Shown: positions 1 through 9,561, numbered from the stretch's first letter. The stretch is DNA of 64,000 nt from Streptomyces fodineus (GCF_001735805.1 NZ_CP017248.1:2852001-2916000); one strand, 5' to 3'. Numbers and translations: made by a program. The notes: a model not told the origin generated them from the letters alone.

Positions 1-650
1 TTGAGGATCAGGACGAGCGGGAACTCGTTCCAGGCGGTGATGAACCCGAACAGCGAGGTGGCCATGAGGCCGGGCGCGAGCAGCGGGAAGATCACCTTGG
101 CGAAGGCCTGGATGCGGGTGCAGCCGTCGACCATCGCCGACTCCTCCAGCTCCTTCGGTACGGCGGCGACATAGCCGCGCAGTGTCAGGATGGTGAGGGG
201 CAGCACCATCATCGTGTAGAAGACGGTGAGCGGGACCAGGCTGTTGAGCATGTCGTTGTCACGGACGATCATGTAGATGGCGATGATCATGACCTCCCAG
301 GGGGCCATCTGCGCCAGCATGAAGGTCACGATGAGCCCGCGCCGCCCCTTGAACCGCATCCGTGCCAGGGCGAACGCGGCGAACAGCGCGATGACGAGCG
401 AGAACAGCACCGAACAGACCGTGACGGTGACGGAGTTGAGCACCAGCGTCCAGAAGTGGTCGGCGTGGATCGCCCGCTTGAAGTGGCCGAAGGTGACGTT
501 CGTCGGGAACCACACCGGGTTCTCGGAGATGATGTCGCCGGTCGGCTTGAATGCCGTCGCGAACATCCAGTAGACGGGGAACACGAAGCCGGCGAAGAGG
601 ATGACGGCGGTCGCGTTGGGCCAGATACGGCCGAAGAGCGAGCGCTTCAC
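1..650 (-). CDS. Sugar ABC transporter permease 2 (MalG type), 3' end off window
   Basis: Inner-membrane permease of a carbohydrate ABC importer. It starts at a GTG (650) that overlaps the stop of the upstream permease (GTGA), so the two are translationally coupled, and it runs off the left edge with about 216 codons visible. The visible part has several hydrophobic helices and the EAA-type loop EESAMVDGCTRIQAF followed by AWNEFPLVL, the usual signature of the second sugar permease. No ATPase gene is visible; Streptomyces importers of this class normally share the MsiK ATPase (established for DasABC), so its absence is expected. Confidence 0.93.
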   Translation of the reverse strand, partial: MKRSLFGRIWPNATAVILFAGFVFPVYWMFATAFKPTGDIISENPVWFPTNVTFGHFKRAIHADHFWTLVLNSVTVTVCSVLFSLVIALFAAFALARMRFKGRRGLIVTFMLAQMAPWEVMIIAIYMIVRDNDMLNSLVPLTVFYTMMVLPLTILTLRGYVAAVPKELEESAMVDGCTRIQAFAKVIFPLLAPGLMATSLFGFITAWNEFPLVLIL

Positions 651-1645
651 AGCTCCTCCTCCTCTTGCTTGAGCACCATGCGCAGGTAGTACGAGGTGAT
701 GACGAGCAGCACCAGGATGGTCAGGAAGGAGATCGCCGCGCCGACCCCGAAGTGCTGGTTGCCGACGCCCTCGACATAGGCGTAGATCGGAAGGGTCTCG
801 GTGAGCCGGTCCGGGCCGCCTTCGTTCATGGCGAAGACCTGCGGGAACGCCTTGAAGACCCAGATGACCTCGAGGAAGGTCGTGGAGTACAGGAACGGCC
901 GCAGGAACGGCAGGGTCACGGAGGTGAAGCCCTGCCAGGCGCCGGCGCCGTCCAGGGCCGCGGCCTCGTACAGCTCCTTGGGGATGGTGGTGGTGGCGGC
1001 GTACAGGTTGATGGCGACGAACGGGACCGACATCCAGACGATGAGCAGGGTGACCACGGAGAAGGTGGAGAACTGGGTGCCGAGCCAGTTGTAGTCCGCC
1101 ATGGAGTGCCAGCCGAGCTTGTCCAGGACCCAGTTGACGACGCCGAAGCGCTGGGCGAACAGCCACTGGTAGACGGTGGTCGCCGCGATGACGGGCATGG
1201 CCCAGGCGAGGACGAGGCCCATCAGCAGCGTCAGCCGCATCTTCTTGCCGAGCCGGGCGAGCAGCAGCCCGATCAGGGTGCCGAACACCATGATCAGGAC
1301 GACGTTGGCGGCGGTGAAGAAGACCGTGCGCTCGACGACCTTCCAGAAGTCCGAACCGGTCAGGACCTCTTTGTAGTTGTCGACGCCGTTCCACTCGGTG
1401 AGGTGCTGGATGAGCTGGCGCGGGTTCAGGTTCTGGAACGACAGCATGCCGTTCTTGACCAGCGGCCAGCCGAGCAGGACCAGGGTGGCCAGCAGCGCGG
1501 GCAGCAGCAGGAGGTAGGGTGCGGCGGCACCGCGGCGGGACGGGGACCCGGAGTCACGGTCCGCACCCGGCGGCGGCCCTGGTATCCGGGCCTTGCGGAC
1601 AGCGGGCTCCCCGGCCGTGTCCGTGCCTTGGGTCTGCACTGACAT
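647..1645 (-). CDS. Sugar ABC transporter permease 1 (MalF type)
   Basis: 332-aa membrane permease, partner of the downstream MalG-type subunit. A charged N-terminal tail of about 40 residues leads into a first helix (PYLLLLPALLATLVLLGWPL); further helices follow, with the EAA loop EAAALDGAGAWQGF about 90 residues from the C-terminus. The C-terminus is very acidic (KQEEEEL). The start is an ATG 84 bp after the binding-protein stop. Gene order binding protein, permease, permease matches DasABC-like operons. Substrate is inferred from the adjacent DasA-like binding protein, not from this subunit. Confidence 0.94.
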   Translation of the reverse strand: MSVQTQGTDTAGEPAVRKARIPGPPPGADRDSGSPSRRGAAAPYLLLLPALLATLVLLGWPLVKNGMLSFQNLNPRQLIQHLTEWNGVDNYKEVLTGSDFWKVVERTVFFTAANVVLIMVFGTLIGLLLARLGKKMRLTLLMGLVLAWAMPVIAATTVYQWLFAQRFGVVNWVLDKLGWHSMADYNWLGTQFSTFSVVTLLIVWMSVPFVAINLYAATTTIPKELYEAAALDGAGAWQGFTSVTLPFLRPFLYSTTFLEVIWVFKAFPQVFAMNEGGPDRLTETLPIYAYVEGVGNQHFGVGAAISFLTILVLLVITSYYLRMVLKQEEEEL

Positions 1646-1729
1646 GAGTTGCCATCTCTTCCGTGGCCGAACCGGCCGTACGAACGACTGGGCCGGGGGC
1701 GCCTGCCGCGGCGCCCCCGGCGCGGGTCA

Positions 1730-3010
1730 TCAGTTCTGCTGGGCCAGGCGCTTGTTGATCTCGGCCTCGACGTCCTTGGCGGCCGCCGCGGGAGCCTTGC
1801 CGTTCAGCACCGCGGTCATGTAGGACTTGATCGGGTTCGGGGTGTTCTCCACCGCGGCCCACGCGGGGATCAGCGGGGTGGTGCCACCGCCCGCGGCGGC
1901 GGGCGCGGCCGCCTCGGCGGCCGGGTTGCCCTTGTCGTTGCTCTGCAGGGACGTCTTGTTGGGGACGATGCCGCTGAGCTTGGCCAGTTCGCCCTCGTAC
2001 TGGTCGGACAGGGCGATCTTCAGGAACTCCTTGGCCAGCGACTGCTTCTTGCTGTTCTGGGCGACGGCCAGGTTGGAGCCGCCGAGGAACACGCCCTCGG
2101 GCTTGTCGGCCGTGGCGCCCGGGATGGTGAAGTAGCCGAGGTCCTTCTCGATGGACTTGTCGGCCTGGATGGCGGTGGCGGCCTCCCAGCCCATGCCGAT
2201 GAACGCGCCGGTCTTGCCCTTGGCGAAGACCTGGGCCTGCTGCGGGGTGGCCTCGTCCTTGTCCTTGGGGGCCTTGGAGTAGGAGGCGTACTTCTTGTAG
2301 ATGTCCATGGCCGCGGCGACCTTGGGGTCGGCGAGGTTGGAGACGTACTTGTCGCCCTGCTTCTTCACCAGGTCGCCGCCCTGGCCGATGATCAGGCCGT
2401 CGAGGAAGTACCAGTTCTGGCCGGGCAGGTAGAGCGGCTCGGCGCCGGTCTTCTTGCCGATGGTGTCCAGGTCCTTGAAGAACTCGTCGCGGGTCTTCGG
2501 GGTGGACTTGATGCCGGCCTTCGCCCAGATCGCCTTGTTGTAGATGACGACGCGGTTGGCGAAGTACCAGGGGGCGGCGTACTGCTTGCTCTCGTACACC
2601 GAGGACTGGGAGAGCGAGGGCGTCCAGTCGGCGCCGATCTCCTTCTTGACGTCGGAGAGGTCGGCGAGGCCGCCGGTGGCCGCGTAGGCGGGGGTCTGGG
2701 TGTTGCCGACCTCCAGGACGTCCGGCGGGTTGTCCTCGGAGAGGGCGGTGGTGATCTTCTGCTGGATCCCGTCCCACTTCTGGATCTCGAACTTCAGCTT
2801 CGCGCCGGTCTTCTTCTCGAACGCGGCCTGGACGTCCTTGGTCCACTGCGGCGGCGCGGAGCCGGTCATCGTCCAGACCGTCAGCGTCTGGCCCTTCCAG
2901 CTGTCCGGTCCCGCGTCCTTGCCGCTGTCCTTGCCGTCGTTTCCGCCACACGCCGCAACGGAGACCATCATGCCCGCGATCACGATCGCGGCAGCGAGCT
3001 TGCGCTTCAC
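1730..3010 (-). CDS. Extracellular sugar-binding lipoprotein, DasA-like
   Basis: 426-aa solute-binding lipoprotein of the sugar ABC importer. The N-terminus MKRKLAAAIVIAG leads to a lipobox SVAAC with Cys21 as the lipidation site, then a Gly/Asp/Lys-rich linker and a family-1 binding-protein fold. The start is a GTG at 3010 preceded by GGAGGG. The mature part (TVWTMTGSAPPQWTKD and following) resembles from memory the N,N'-diacetylchitobiose-binding protein DasA of S. coelicolor. The adjacent DasR-like regulator and dre-like sites point to amino-sugar uptake; the exact oligosaccharide is inference. Confidence 0.88.
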   Translation of the reverse strand: MKRKLAAAIVIAGMMVSVAACGGNDGKDSGKDAGPDSWKGQTLTVWTMTGSAPPQWTKDVQAAFEKKTGAKLKFEIQKWDGIQQKITTALSEDNPPDVLEVGNTQTPAYAATGGLADLSDVKKEIGADWTPSLSQSSVYESKQYAAPWYFANRVVIYNKAIWAKAGIKSTPKTRDEFFKDLDTIGKKTGAEPLYLPGQNWYFLDGLIIGQGGDLVKKQGDKYVSNLADPKVAAAMDIYKKYASYSKAPKDKDEATPQQAQVFAKGKTGAFIGMGWEAATAIQADKSIEKDLGYFTIPGATADKPEGVFLGGSNLAVAQNSKKQSLAKEFLKIALSDQYEGELAKLSGIVPNKTSLQSNDKGNPAAEAAAPAAAGGGTTPLIPAWAAVENTPNPIKSYMTAVLNGKAPAAAAKDVEAEINKRLAQQN

Positions 3011-3103
3011 GCCACCCTCCTCAGGGATGCCACTAACCCCCCACGCCCTCGGCGGTGACCTGCGTACGACGCTGTTGCACGTAGGGCTCGGGACCTGGCC
3101 ACT

Positions 3104-3119
3104 AATGGTGTAGACCAGT
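3104..3119. promoter_or_regulatory. dre-like DasR operator, strong match
   Basis: AATGGTGTAGACCAGT matches the DasR-responsive element ACTGGTCTAGACCAGT at 14 of 16 positions. It lies 94 bp upstream of the binding-protein start, in the divergent region, placed to repress the transporter operon. Confidence 0.75.
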
Positions 3120-3128
3120 ACGGTGGAG

Positions 3129-3144
3129 CTTGGCCTAGACCTTT
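3129..3144. promoter_or_regulatory. dre-like half-conserved site
   Basis: CTTGGCCTAGACCTTT keeps the TGG..CTAGACC core of the dre consensus (11 of 16). It sits 9 bp from the stronger site, so paired binding is possible. Weaker evidence than the first site. Confidence 0.45.
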
Positions 3145-3267
3145 CGGGGTGTCAAGAGTGGTCCGGGAAGCCGATTCCGGCCGTTACGAGAACGTCACCG
3201 GAAGGCGTCCGTCCGCATCCGCCCCTTTCGCCCGGGCCTCCGGTTGGACCGTACCTGCGGAAGCGGG

Positions 3268-3282
3268 TTGGACTAGACCATA
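3268..3282. promoter_or_regulatory. dre-like site near the dasR-like promoter
   Basis: TTGGACTAGACCATA keeps TGG.CTAGACCA of the dre consensus. It lies 15 bp before a -10-like TATAAC (3297-3302) and 53 bp upstream of the GntR gene, consistent with autoregulation. The rest of the 324-bp divergent interval (3011-3334) holds only the two other dre-like sites and promoters. Confidence 0.5.
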
Positions 3283-3334
3283 GGGCAGTTGGTCGCTATA
3301 ACGGGAGACCGTCGACACAGCCGGGAAGGCAGGC

Positions 3335-4153
3335 ATGACCACCGACGTCAGCAGCGCCCAGCCGCACAGGGGGGCGTTCGGCCGCACCGCGCGCGTGCCG
3401 AAGTACTACCGGATCAAACAGCGGCTGCTCGCCATGGCCGAGGGGCTGCAGCCCGGTTCGGCCATGCCGGCCGAGCGGCTGCTCGCCGTCCGGTTCGACA
3501 CCTCCCGGACCACCATCCGGCAGGCGCTCACGGAACTCGTGGGCGAGGGCCGCCTCGACCGGATCCAGGGCAAGGGCACCTTCGTCGCCCAGCCCAAGCT
3601 GTACCGCACGCTCCAGCTCACTTCGCACACCGAGGACATGCGGGCGCAGGGCCTCACGCCCGCCTCGCAGATGCTGGACATCGGGGAGGTGCCGGCGGAC
3701 GAGCGGCTCTCGGCCCTGCTCGGCATCGCCATCGGCGAACGGGTGCTGCGCATCGAGCGGCTGCGGCTGGCGAGCGGCGATCCGATGGCGATCGAGACGA
3801 CCCATCTGTCCGCGCGCCGCTTCCCCGGCCTGCGCTCGTCCCTGGACACCTGTCCGTCGCTGTACACGGCGCTCGCCGAGGTGTACGGCGTCCATCTCGC
3901 GGAGGCCGACGAGACCATCGAGACCTCGCTGTCGACCCCACGCGAGGCACAGCTGCTCGCCACCGACGTGGGCCTGCCGATGCTGCTGCTCTCCCGGCAC
4001 GCGCGGGACGCGGAGGGCACACCGGTGGAGTGGGTGCGCTCGGTGTACCGGGGATCGCGCTACAAGTTCGTGGCCGCGTTGCGCCGCCCCGAGGCCCCGG
4101 TGGTCCGGCCCAGACAGGCGGAGCCGGAACAGGATGGACTCAACCACGCCTGA
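3335..4153 (+). CDS. GntR/HutC-family regulator, DasR paralogue
   Basis: 272-aa transcription factor. Residues from about 20 to 90 form a GntR winged helix ([11 protein letters not shown] through [30 protein letters not shown]); the rest is a UTRA effector domain ([36 protein letters not shown]). The sequence resembles S. coelicolor DasR closely but, as I recall that protein, not closely enough to be the strict orthologue, so I call it a paralogue. DasR binds phosphorylated glucosamine and represses chitin and GlcNAc uptake genes. GGAAGG precedes the ATG. The gene diverges from the transporter and has dre-like sites on its own side. Confidence 0.88.
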   Translation: MTTDVSSAQPHRGAFGRTARVPKYYRIKQRLLAMAEGLQPGSAMPAERLLAVRFDTSRTTIRQALTELVGEGRLDRIQGKGTFVAQPKLYRTLQLTSHTEDMRAQGLTPASQMLDIGEVPADERLSALLGIAIGERVLRIERLRLASGDPMAIETTHLSARRFPGLRSSLDTCPSLYTALAEVYGVHLAEADETIETSLSTPREAQLLATDVGLPMLLLSRHARDAEGTPVEWVRSVYRGSRYKFVAALRRPEAPVVRPRQAEPEQDGLNHA

Positions 4154-4338
4154 CGCGTGATGAGTTGGGGCGGGAGCCGTGCGACGCGGGCGGGCGGCGG
4201 CCATCGCCCTGGCACGGCGGTGCCGCTCAGCCACGCCGCACCCGCAGCCTGCGGCGCTGCTGACGGGGCGTGCGGCGGCTCCGCGCGGTCCGGCAGCGCA
4301 GGATGTGCCGCACCGCCCGGCGAAGCACACGGCGCCCG

Positions 4339-4854
<516 letters not shown>

Positions 4855-4998
4855 TCATGGAACCGTCCGGGAGTTGTCCGGGTGTTGTCACGCTTCACGG
4901 CGCACGGTTCCGGTGCGTTCACGACGAGAGCATGGTCTGTGTATGACGGGCGGCGGCCGCATCCGCCGGCCCCTCAGATCCCGATGTGGAGGTGCGCC

Positions 4999-5193
4999 AT
5001 GTGCTCCAACCAGTCCTCGTGCCCCGCGTCCGGTCCCGCCCGGCGGCACCCGGTGGCCGCCCACCCCGAGCAGGGCTGGACCTTGCTGTGCGACGGCTCG
5101 ATCGTCTTCGACGACAGCGGCGAACTGCACCCGGACGGCAGCGTCGTCCCGCCGTGCCGGGTCCCGGCGGAGCGGCCGGCCGTCGCGGCCTGA
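4999..5193 (+). CDS. Small cysteine-containing protein, DUF5999-like
   Basis: 64-aa protein starting MCSNQSSCPAS. The pattern CxxxxxC near the start, then HPEQGWTLLCDGSIVFDDSGELHPDG, matches the small Streptomyces DUF5999 family. The ATG at 4999 is preceded by GGAGG at 4987-4992. Function is unknown; three to four cysteines suggest metal binding or a redox role, which is inference. It is divergent from the DUF6299-like gene. Confidence 0.7.
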   Translation: MCSNQSSCPASGPARRHPVAAHPEQGWTLLCDGSIVFDDSGELHPDGSVVPPCRVPAERPAVAA

Positions 5194-5199
5194 GAGACC

Positions 5200-5334
5200 C
5201 GAGCGGCCGGAGCGGTTTGAGCGGCCTGCGCGGCCTGCGCGGCTGCGCATCGGCCGGCCCTGTGGGCCGCGACAGCAGTCCGGCTACGGCAGCAGCCCGG
5301 CAACGGCAGCAGCCCGGCTACGCCGGCACGCCGG
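5200..5334. repeat. Short imperfect GC-rich repeats in a convergent gap
   Basis: The interval after the DUF5999-like gene consists of short reiterations: GAGCGGCCGGAGCGGTTTGAG-type and GCGGCCTGC units, then repeats of the form GGCTACGGCAGCAGCCCGGC. They run up to the 3' end of the RidA gene and look like slipped-strand expansion. No gene is visible. Confidence 0.6.
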
Positions 5335-5733
5335 CTACGGCAGCACCGCGAAGCCGTCCAGTTCCACCATCGCCTGCTCGTCCCACAGCCGTACGACCTG
5401 CACGACGGCCATCGCCGGATAGTTACGGCCCGCCAAGTCCTGCCAGATACGGCCAAGGTGCCCGGCGTGGGCGCGGTACGCGGCGACGTCCGTGGCGTAG
5501 ACGGTGACCCGTGCGAGGTCGGCGGGGGTGCCGCCGGCCGTGCGCAGGGCCGTGAGGAGGTTGCCGAGGGCCCGCTCGAACTGCTCGGGGAGCGTGTCAC
5601 CGCTGACCTTGCCGTCGGCGTCGAGAGCGGTCTGGCCCGCGAGGAACACCACACGGGAGCCGAAGGCGACGACGGCGTGCGAGAAGCCCGTGGGCGGGGA
5701 CAGCTCGGGTGGGTTGACGCGCTCTGTCGTCAC
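5335..5733 (-). CDS. RidA (YjgF/YER057c) family enamine/imine deaminase
   Basis: 132-aa RidA-family protein. The family hydrolyses reactive enamine/imine intermediates and forms trimers. Motifs are FLAGQTALDADGKVSGDT, NLLTALRTAGGTPADLARVTVYATD and the C-terminal NYPAMAVVQVVRLWDEQAMVELDGFAV. The start is a GTG at 5733 that overlaps the stop of the acyl-CoA dehydrogenase gene (GTGA), so it is co-translated with it. In an anthraniloyl-CoA pathway the dearomatised product carries an enamine, which would give RidA a direct catabolic job; this is inference. Confidence 0.92.
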   Translation of the reverse strand: MTTERVNPPELSPPTGFSHAVVAFGSRVVFLAGQTALDADGKVSGDTLPEQFERALGNLLTALRTAGGTPADLARVTVYATDVAAYRAHAGHLGRIWQDLAGRNYPAMAVVQVVRLWDEQAMVELDGFAVLP

Positions 5734-6863
5734 CGGGATCCCTCCTCCGTCTGTGCGTACAACTCCTTGGCGATGATGCCCCGTTGGACCTCGCTCGCGC
5801 CCTCGTAGATGCGCGGGGCGCGCACCTCACGGTAGAGGTGTTCGAGCAGGTGGCCGCAGCGCAGGGCGCGGGCGCCGTGCAGCTGCACGGCGGTGTCCAC
5901 GACGTACTGCGCGGTCTCGGTGGCGAGCAGCTTGGCCATCGCGGCGCGCCCCGGTACATCCGCCGCGCCGTCGTCGTACGCCGTCGCCGCCGCGTAGACC
6001 ATCAGCCGGGCCGCCTCCGTGCGCAGGGCCATCTCGGCGACCTGGTGGGAGACGGTCTGCAGGTCCATCAGCCGGCCGCCGAAGGCCTCGCGGCGGCGGG
6101 TGTGTTCGAGGGTGGCCTCGAGCGCGGCCTGGGCCATGCCGACCGCGAAGGCACCGACACTGGGGCGGAAGAGGTTGAGGGTGCCCATGGCGACGGCGAA
6201 GCCGCGGTCCACCGTGCCGAGCACGTCGTCGGCGGTGACCGGCACGGCGTCGAAGTCCAGGGCGCCGATGGGGTGCGGCGAGAGCATCTCCAGTGCGCCG
6301 CCGGTCAGGCCGGGCCGGTCGGCGGGGACGAGGAAGGCGGTCACGCCCCGGGCGCCGGCGGCGGGTGTGGTGCGGGCGAAGACGGTGTAGAAGTCGGCCT
6401 CGGGGGCGTTGGAGATCCAGCACTTGGCGCCGGTGAGCCGCCAGCCGCCGCCCCCGTCGGGCTCGGCCGCGAGGGACAGCGCGGCCGCGTCCGATCCGGC
6501 CCCCGGCTCGCTCAGCGCGAAGGCGGCGACCGCGCTGCCGTCGGCGACCCGGGGCAGCCAGCGCTCACGCTGGGCGGGGCTGCCGTGGGCGTGCACCGGA
6601 TGGGCACCCAGGCCCTGGAGGGCGAGGGCGGTCTCGGCCTCGGTGCAGGCCTGGGCGAGGGACTCCCGCATCAGGCACAGGTCCAGTGCGCCGGAGCTGA
6701 ACAGCCGTGCCAGCAGGCCGAGTCGGCCGAGCTCGGCGAGGAGCGGCCGGTTGACGTGTCCCGGTTCGCCCTTCTCGGCGAGCGGGCGCAGCCGTTCGAC
6801 GGCCAGGGTGCGCAGCTCGGCACACCAGGCGGTCTGCCGCGGTTCCAGCGAGAATGCGGGCAC
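5730..6863 (-). CDS. Acyl-CoA dehydrogenase
   Basis: 377-aa FAD-dependent acyl-CoA dehydrogenase. The start is a GTG at 6863 with GGGAGGA upstream; the longer reading to 7001 adds an unlikely Pro/Gly-rich tail. Motifs: FALSEPGAGSDAAALS (FAD/substrate region), WISNAPEADFYTVFART, the helical C-terminal domain, and RIYEGASEVQRGIIAKEL with the catalytic Glu in YEG. It is coupled to ridA and diverges from the CoA ligase. Predicted role is the oxidation step on a ring-derived CoA thioester after dearomatisation or ring opening. Confidence 0.93.
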   Translation of the reverse strand: MPAFSLEPRQTAWCAELRTLAVERLRPLAEKGEPGHVNRPLLAELGRLGLLARLFSSGALDLCLMRESLAQACTEAETALALQGLGAHPVHAHGSPAQRERWLPRVADGSAVAAFALSEPGAGSDAAALSLAAEPDGGGGWRLTGAKCWISNAPEADFYTVFARTTPAAGARGVTAFLVPADRPGLTGGALEMLSPHPIGALDFDAVPVTADDVLGTVDRGFAVAMGTLNLFRPSVGAFAVGMAQAALEATLEHTRRREAFGGRLMDLQTVSHQVAEMALRTEAARLMVYAAATAYDDGAADVPGRAAMAKLLATETAQYVVDTAVQLHGARALRCGHLLEHLYREVRAPRIYEGASEVQRGIIAKELYAQTEEGSR

Positions 6864-7018
6864 TGCCGGTCCTCCCTCCGGGCGGGGCCACCAGGACCCT
6901 TCCCGTTCGCCGTCCGGGACCGGGCCCTCGCGGCCCGCCCCGGCGCCTTCCGGCGAGGGGTGGGCAGGACCCCTCGCCGCCCTGTCCGGGGAGTGGCCCA
7001 CCCCGGCTCCCCCTCGAC

Positions 7019-7046
7019 GTTATCGCGCAAGCTTGACTGCCGTCAC
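7019..7046. promoter_or_regulatory. Conserved promoter/operator element, copy 1
   Basis: GTTATC, nine bases, then TGACTGCCGTCAC. The same arrangement with identical spacing recurs at 13266-13293. Read toward the acyl-CoA dehydrogenase it gives GTGACG, 16 bases, GATAAC, which resembles a -35/-10 pair. A further motif CGATTCGCGAG lies at about 7060-7070 and resembles the GATTCGCG core of PaaX boxes as I recall them. Likely the regulated promoter of the acyl-CoA dehydrogenase-ridA operon. Confidence 0.55.
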
Positions 7047-7140
7047 CAACACGATACGCTCGATTCGCGAGCCCACCAGGACGCCGGTGCCCACCACGAC
7101 GCCCGTTTCGACGTTTGTCACGGCAAGGGGGCGAACCGCC

Positions 7141-8733
7141 ATGCAACGCTCGGCCCATGTCGACAGCTTCGCGCGCGACCATCTGCCGCCGCCCGACGAA
7201 TGGCCCGAGCTGCGGTTCGACCTGCCGGAGCTGCGCTACCCCGATCGGCTGAACTGCGCCGCCGCACTCCTGGACCACGCCGCGGCGGACCGCCCGGTCT
7301 TCCACACACCGAACGGCCCCACCTGGACGTACGGCGAACTCCGCGCCCACGTCGACCGGATCGCGCACGTACTCACCGGCGACCTCGGGGTGGTCCCCGG
7401 CAACCGGGTACTGCTGCGCGGCCCCACCACGCCCTGGCTGGCCGCCTGCTGGCTGGCCGTGCTGAAGGCGGGCGCGATCGCGGTCACCGTGCTGGCCCAG
7501 CAGCGCGGCCACGAGCTGGCCACGATGTGCGACATCGCCCTGGTGCGGCACGCGCTGTGCGACATCCGGTCGGTGGAGGACCTGGCGAAGGCCGACATAC
7601 CCGGGCTGCGGATCACCACGTACGGCGGTGACGGCCCCGACGACCTCCTGCACCGTCCGACGCCCGGCACGCCCTACCCGGCGGTCGACACCGCGGCCGA
7701 CGACGTGGCCCTGATCGCGTTCACCTCGGGCACCACGGGTCGCCCGAAAGGGTGCATGCACTTCCACCGGGATGTGCTGGCCATAGCCGACACCTTTTCG
7801 AAGCATGTGCTGCAACCCCATGCGGACGACGTCTTCACCGGCTCTCCCCCGCTCGGCTTCACCTTCGGCCTCGGCGGACTGGTGGTATTCCCGATGCGGG
7901 CCGGCGCCAGCTCCCTGCTGCTGGAACAGGCCGGCCCCCGCCAGTTGCTCCCCGCGATCGCCGAGCACCGCGTGTCGGTCCTGTTCACCGCGCCGACCGC
8001 CTACCGCGCCATGCTGGAAGAGCTCGACGGCCATGACGTGACGTCGCTACGGCGCTGTGTGTCGGCCGGCGAGAACCTGCCCGCGGCCACCTGGCGGGCC
8101 TGGCACGAGCGCACCGGACTCCGGCTCATCAACGGCATCGGTGCGACCGAGCTGCTGCACATCTTCGTGTCCGCCGCGGACGAGCACATCAGGCCGGGCA
8201 CCACGGGCGTGCCGGTGCCGGGCTGGCAGGCGCGGGTGCAGGACGCGCACGGCGCGCCGGTGCACGACGGCGAGCCCGGTCTGCTCGCCGTGCGCGGCCC
8301 GGTCGGCTGCCGCTACCTCGCCGACCCACGGCAACGGCAGTACGTGCGCGGCGGCTGGAACATCACCGGCGACACATACGTCCGCGACCCCGACGGCTAC
8401 TTCCGCTATGTGGCCCGCGCCGACGACATGATCATCTCCGCCGGGTACAACATCGCCGGTCCGGAGGTGGAGGACGCGCTGCTGCGCCACCCGGACGTGC
8501 TGGAGACGGCGGTCGTCGGCCGCCCGGACGAGGCCCGGGGACAGGTGGTGGTGGCCTACACGGTGCTGCGCGAGGGCGCCCCGCGCGACCCGGAGGCCCT
8601 GCGCGCGTTCGTCAAGTCCGAGCTGGCTCCCTACAAGTGCCCGCGCGAGTTCGTCTTCCTCGACGCGCTCCCCCGCACCGCCACCGGCAAACTGCAGCGC
8701 TTCCGGCTGCGCACCGAAGGTGACCGGCAGTGA
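7141..8733 (+). CDS. AMP-forming aryl-CoA ligase (2-aminobenzoate/benzoate-CoA ligase family)
   Basis: 530-aa ANL-superfamily ligase that activates an aromatic acid as its CoA thioester. The AMP P-loop FTSGTTGRPKG is at 194-204, followed by GSPPLGFTFGLGGLVVFPM, the A5 region NGIGATELLHIF, the hinge NITGDTYVRDPDGYF, and the C-terminal catalytic lysine at about 517 (RTATGKLQRF). GIGATELLHIF and the TFGLGG stretch are typical of benzoate- and 2-aminobenzoate-CoA ligases. ATG at 7141 is selected because upstream sequence is the divergent promoter. PaaX-type regulator follows after 15 bp. Confidence 0.9.
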   Translation: MQRSAHVDSFARDHLPPPDEWPELRFDLPELRYPDRLNCAAALLDHAAADRPVFHTPNGPTWTYGELRAHVDRIAHVLTGDLGVVPGNRVLLRGPTTPWLAACWLAVLKAGAIAVTVLAQQRGHELATMCDIALVRHALCDIRSVEDLAKADIPGLRITTYGGDGPDDLLHRPTPGTPYPAVDTAADDVALIAFTSGTTGRPKGCMHFHRDVLAIADTFSKHVLQPHADDVFTGSPPLGFTFGLGGLVVFPMRAGASSLLLEQAGPRQLLPAIAEHRVSVLFTAPTAYRAMLEELDGHDVTSLRRCVSAGENLPAATWRAWHERTGLRLINGIGATELLHIFVSAADEHIRPGTTGVPVPGWQARVQDAHGAPVHDGEPGLLAVRGPVGCRYLADPRQRQYVRGGWNITGDTYVRDPDGYFRYVARADDMIISAGYNIAGPEVEDALLRHPDVLETAVVGRPDEARGQVVVAYTVLREGAPRDPEALRAFVKSELAPYKCPREFVFLDALPRTATGKLQRFRLRTEGDRQ

Positions 8734-8748
8734 TGCCGACGACCTAAA

Positions 8749-9561
8749 ATGATCAACGTGTCCGAGCAGCACGCCCCCAGGTCCCTCATCGTCACGCTCT
8801 ACGGCGCGTACGGCCGCTTCATGCCCGGCCCGGTGCCCGTCGCCGAGCTGATCCGGCTCCTGGCCGCGGTCGGCGTGGACGCGCCCTCGGTCCGGTCCTC
8901 CGTGTCCCGGCTCAAACGCCGCGGCCTGCTGCTGCCGGCCCGTACGCAGCAGGGCGCGGCGGGCTACGAACTCTCGCCGGAGGCACGCCAGTTGATGGAG
9001 GACGGCGACCGGCGCATCTACGCGACGCCGCCCGTGGCGGACGCGGGCTGGGTGCTGGCGGTGTTCTCCGTGCCCGAGTCGGAGCGGCAGAAGCGCCATG
9101 TGCTGCGCTCCCGGCTGGCGAGCCTGGGCTTCGGCACGGCGGCACCGGGTGTGTGGATCGCCCCGGCCCGGCTGTACGAGGAGACGGAGCACACCCTGCG
9201 CCGGCTGCACCTGGATCCGTACGTCGACTTCTTCCGCGGTGAGCACCTGGGCTTCGCGCCGACCGCCGAGGCGGTCGCCCGCTGGTGGGACCTGGCCGCG
9301 ATCGCCAAGGCGCACGAGCGTTTCCTGGACGCGCACGCCCCGGTGCTGCGCGCCTGGGAGCACCGTCCGGGCACCCCGCCCGAGGAGGCCTACCGGGACT
9401 ACCTCCTCGCCCTCGACTCCTGGCGCCACCTGCCCTACGCCGACCCCGGTCTGCCCACTCCTCTGCTCCCCGCGGGCTGGCCGGGCGTGCGCTCGGCGCA
9501 GGTGTTCCAGGGGCTGCACAAGAGGCTGCGGGACGCGGGGGCGGAGTTCGCGGGGGTGTGA
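8749..9561 (+). CDS. PaaX-family transcriptional repressor
   Basis: 270-aa regulator. An N-terminal winged helix (PRSLIVTLYGAYGRF; VRSSVSRLKRRGLL) is followed by the PaaX-like central region (WVLAVFSVPESERQKRHVLRSRLASLGFG, APGVWIAP) and a C-terminal helical domain (YRDYLLALDSWRHLPYADPGLP). The best-known members respond to phenylacetyl-CoA; here the effector is probably the aryl-CoA made by the ligase immediately upstream (15-bp gap, same operon). It likely controls both divergent promoters of this cluster. Confidence 0.92.
   Translation: MINVSEQHAPRSLIVTLYGAYGRFMPGPVPVAELIRLLAAVGVDAPSVRSSVSRLKRRGLLLPARTQQGAAGYELSPEARQLMEDGDRRIYATPPVADAGWVLAVFSVPESERQKRHVLRSRLASLGFGTAAPGVWIAPARLYEETEHTLRRLHLDPYVDFFRGEHLGFAPTAEAVARWWDLAAIAKAHERFLDAHAPVLRAWEHRPGTPPEEAYRDYLLALDSWRHLPYADPGLPTPLLPAGWPGVRSAQVFQGLHKRLRDAGAEFAGV

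Noticed and set aside
4224..4290. Inverted GC-rich repeats after the dasR-like gene
   Set aside because: Several partial stems (GCCGCAC/GTGCGGC) are expected by chance at this GC content; no clean terminator hairpin.
6409..7140. N-terminal extension of the CoA ligase reading frame
   Set aside because: It runs antisense through the acyl-CoA dehydrogenase gene and across the divergent promoter; ATG 7141 gives a family-length protein.
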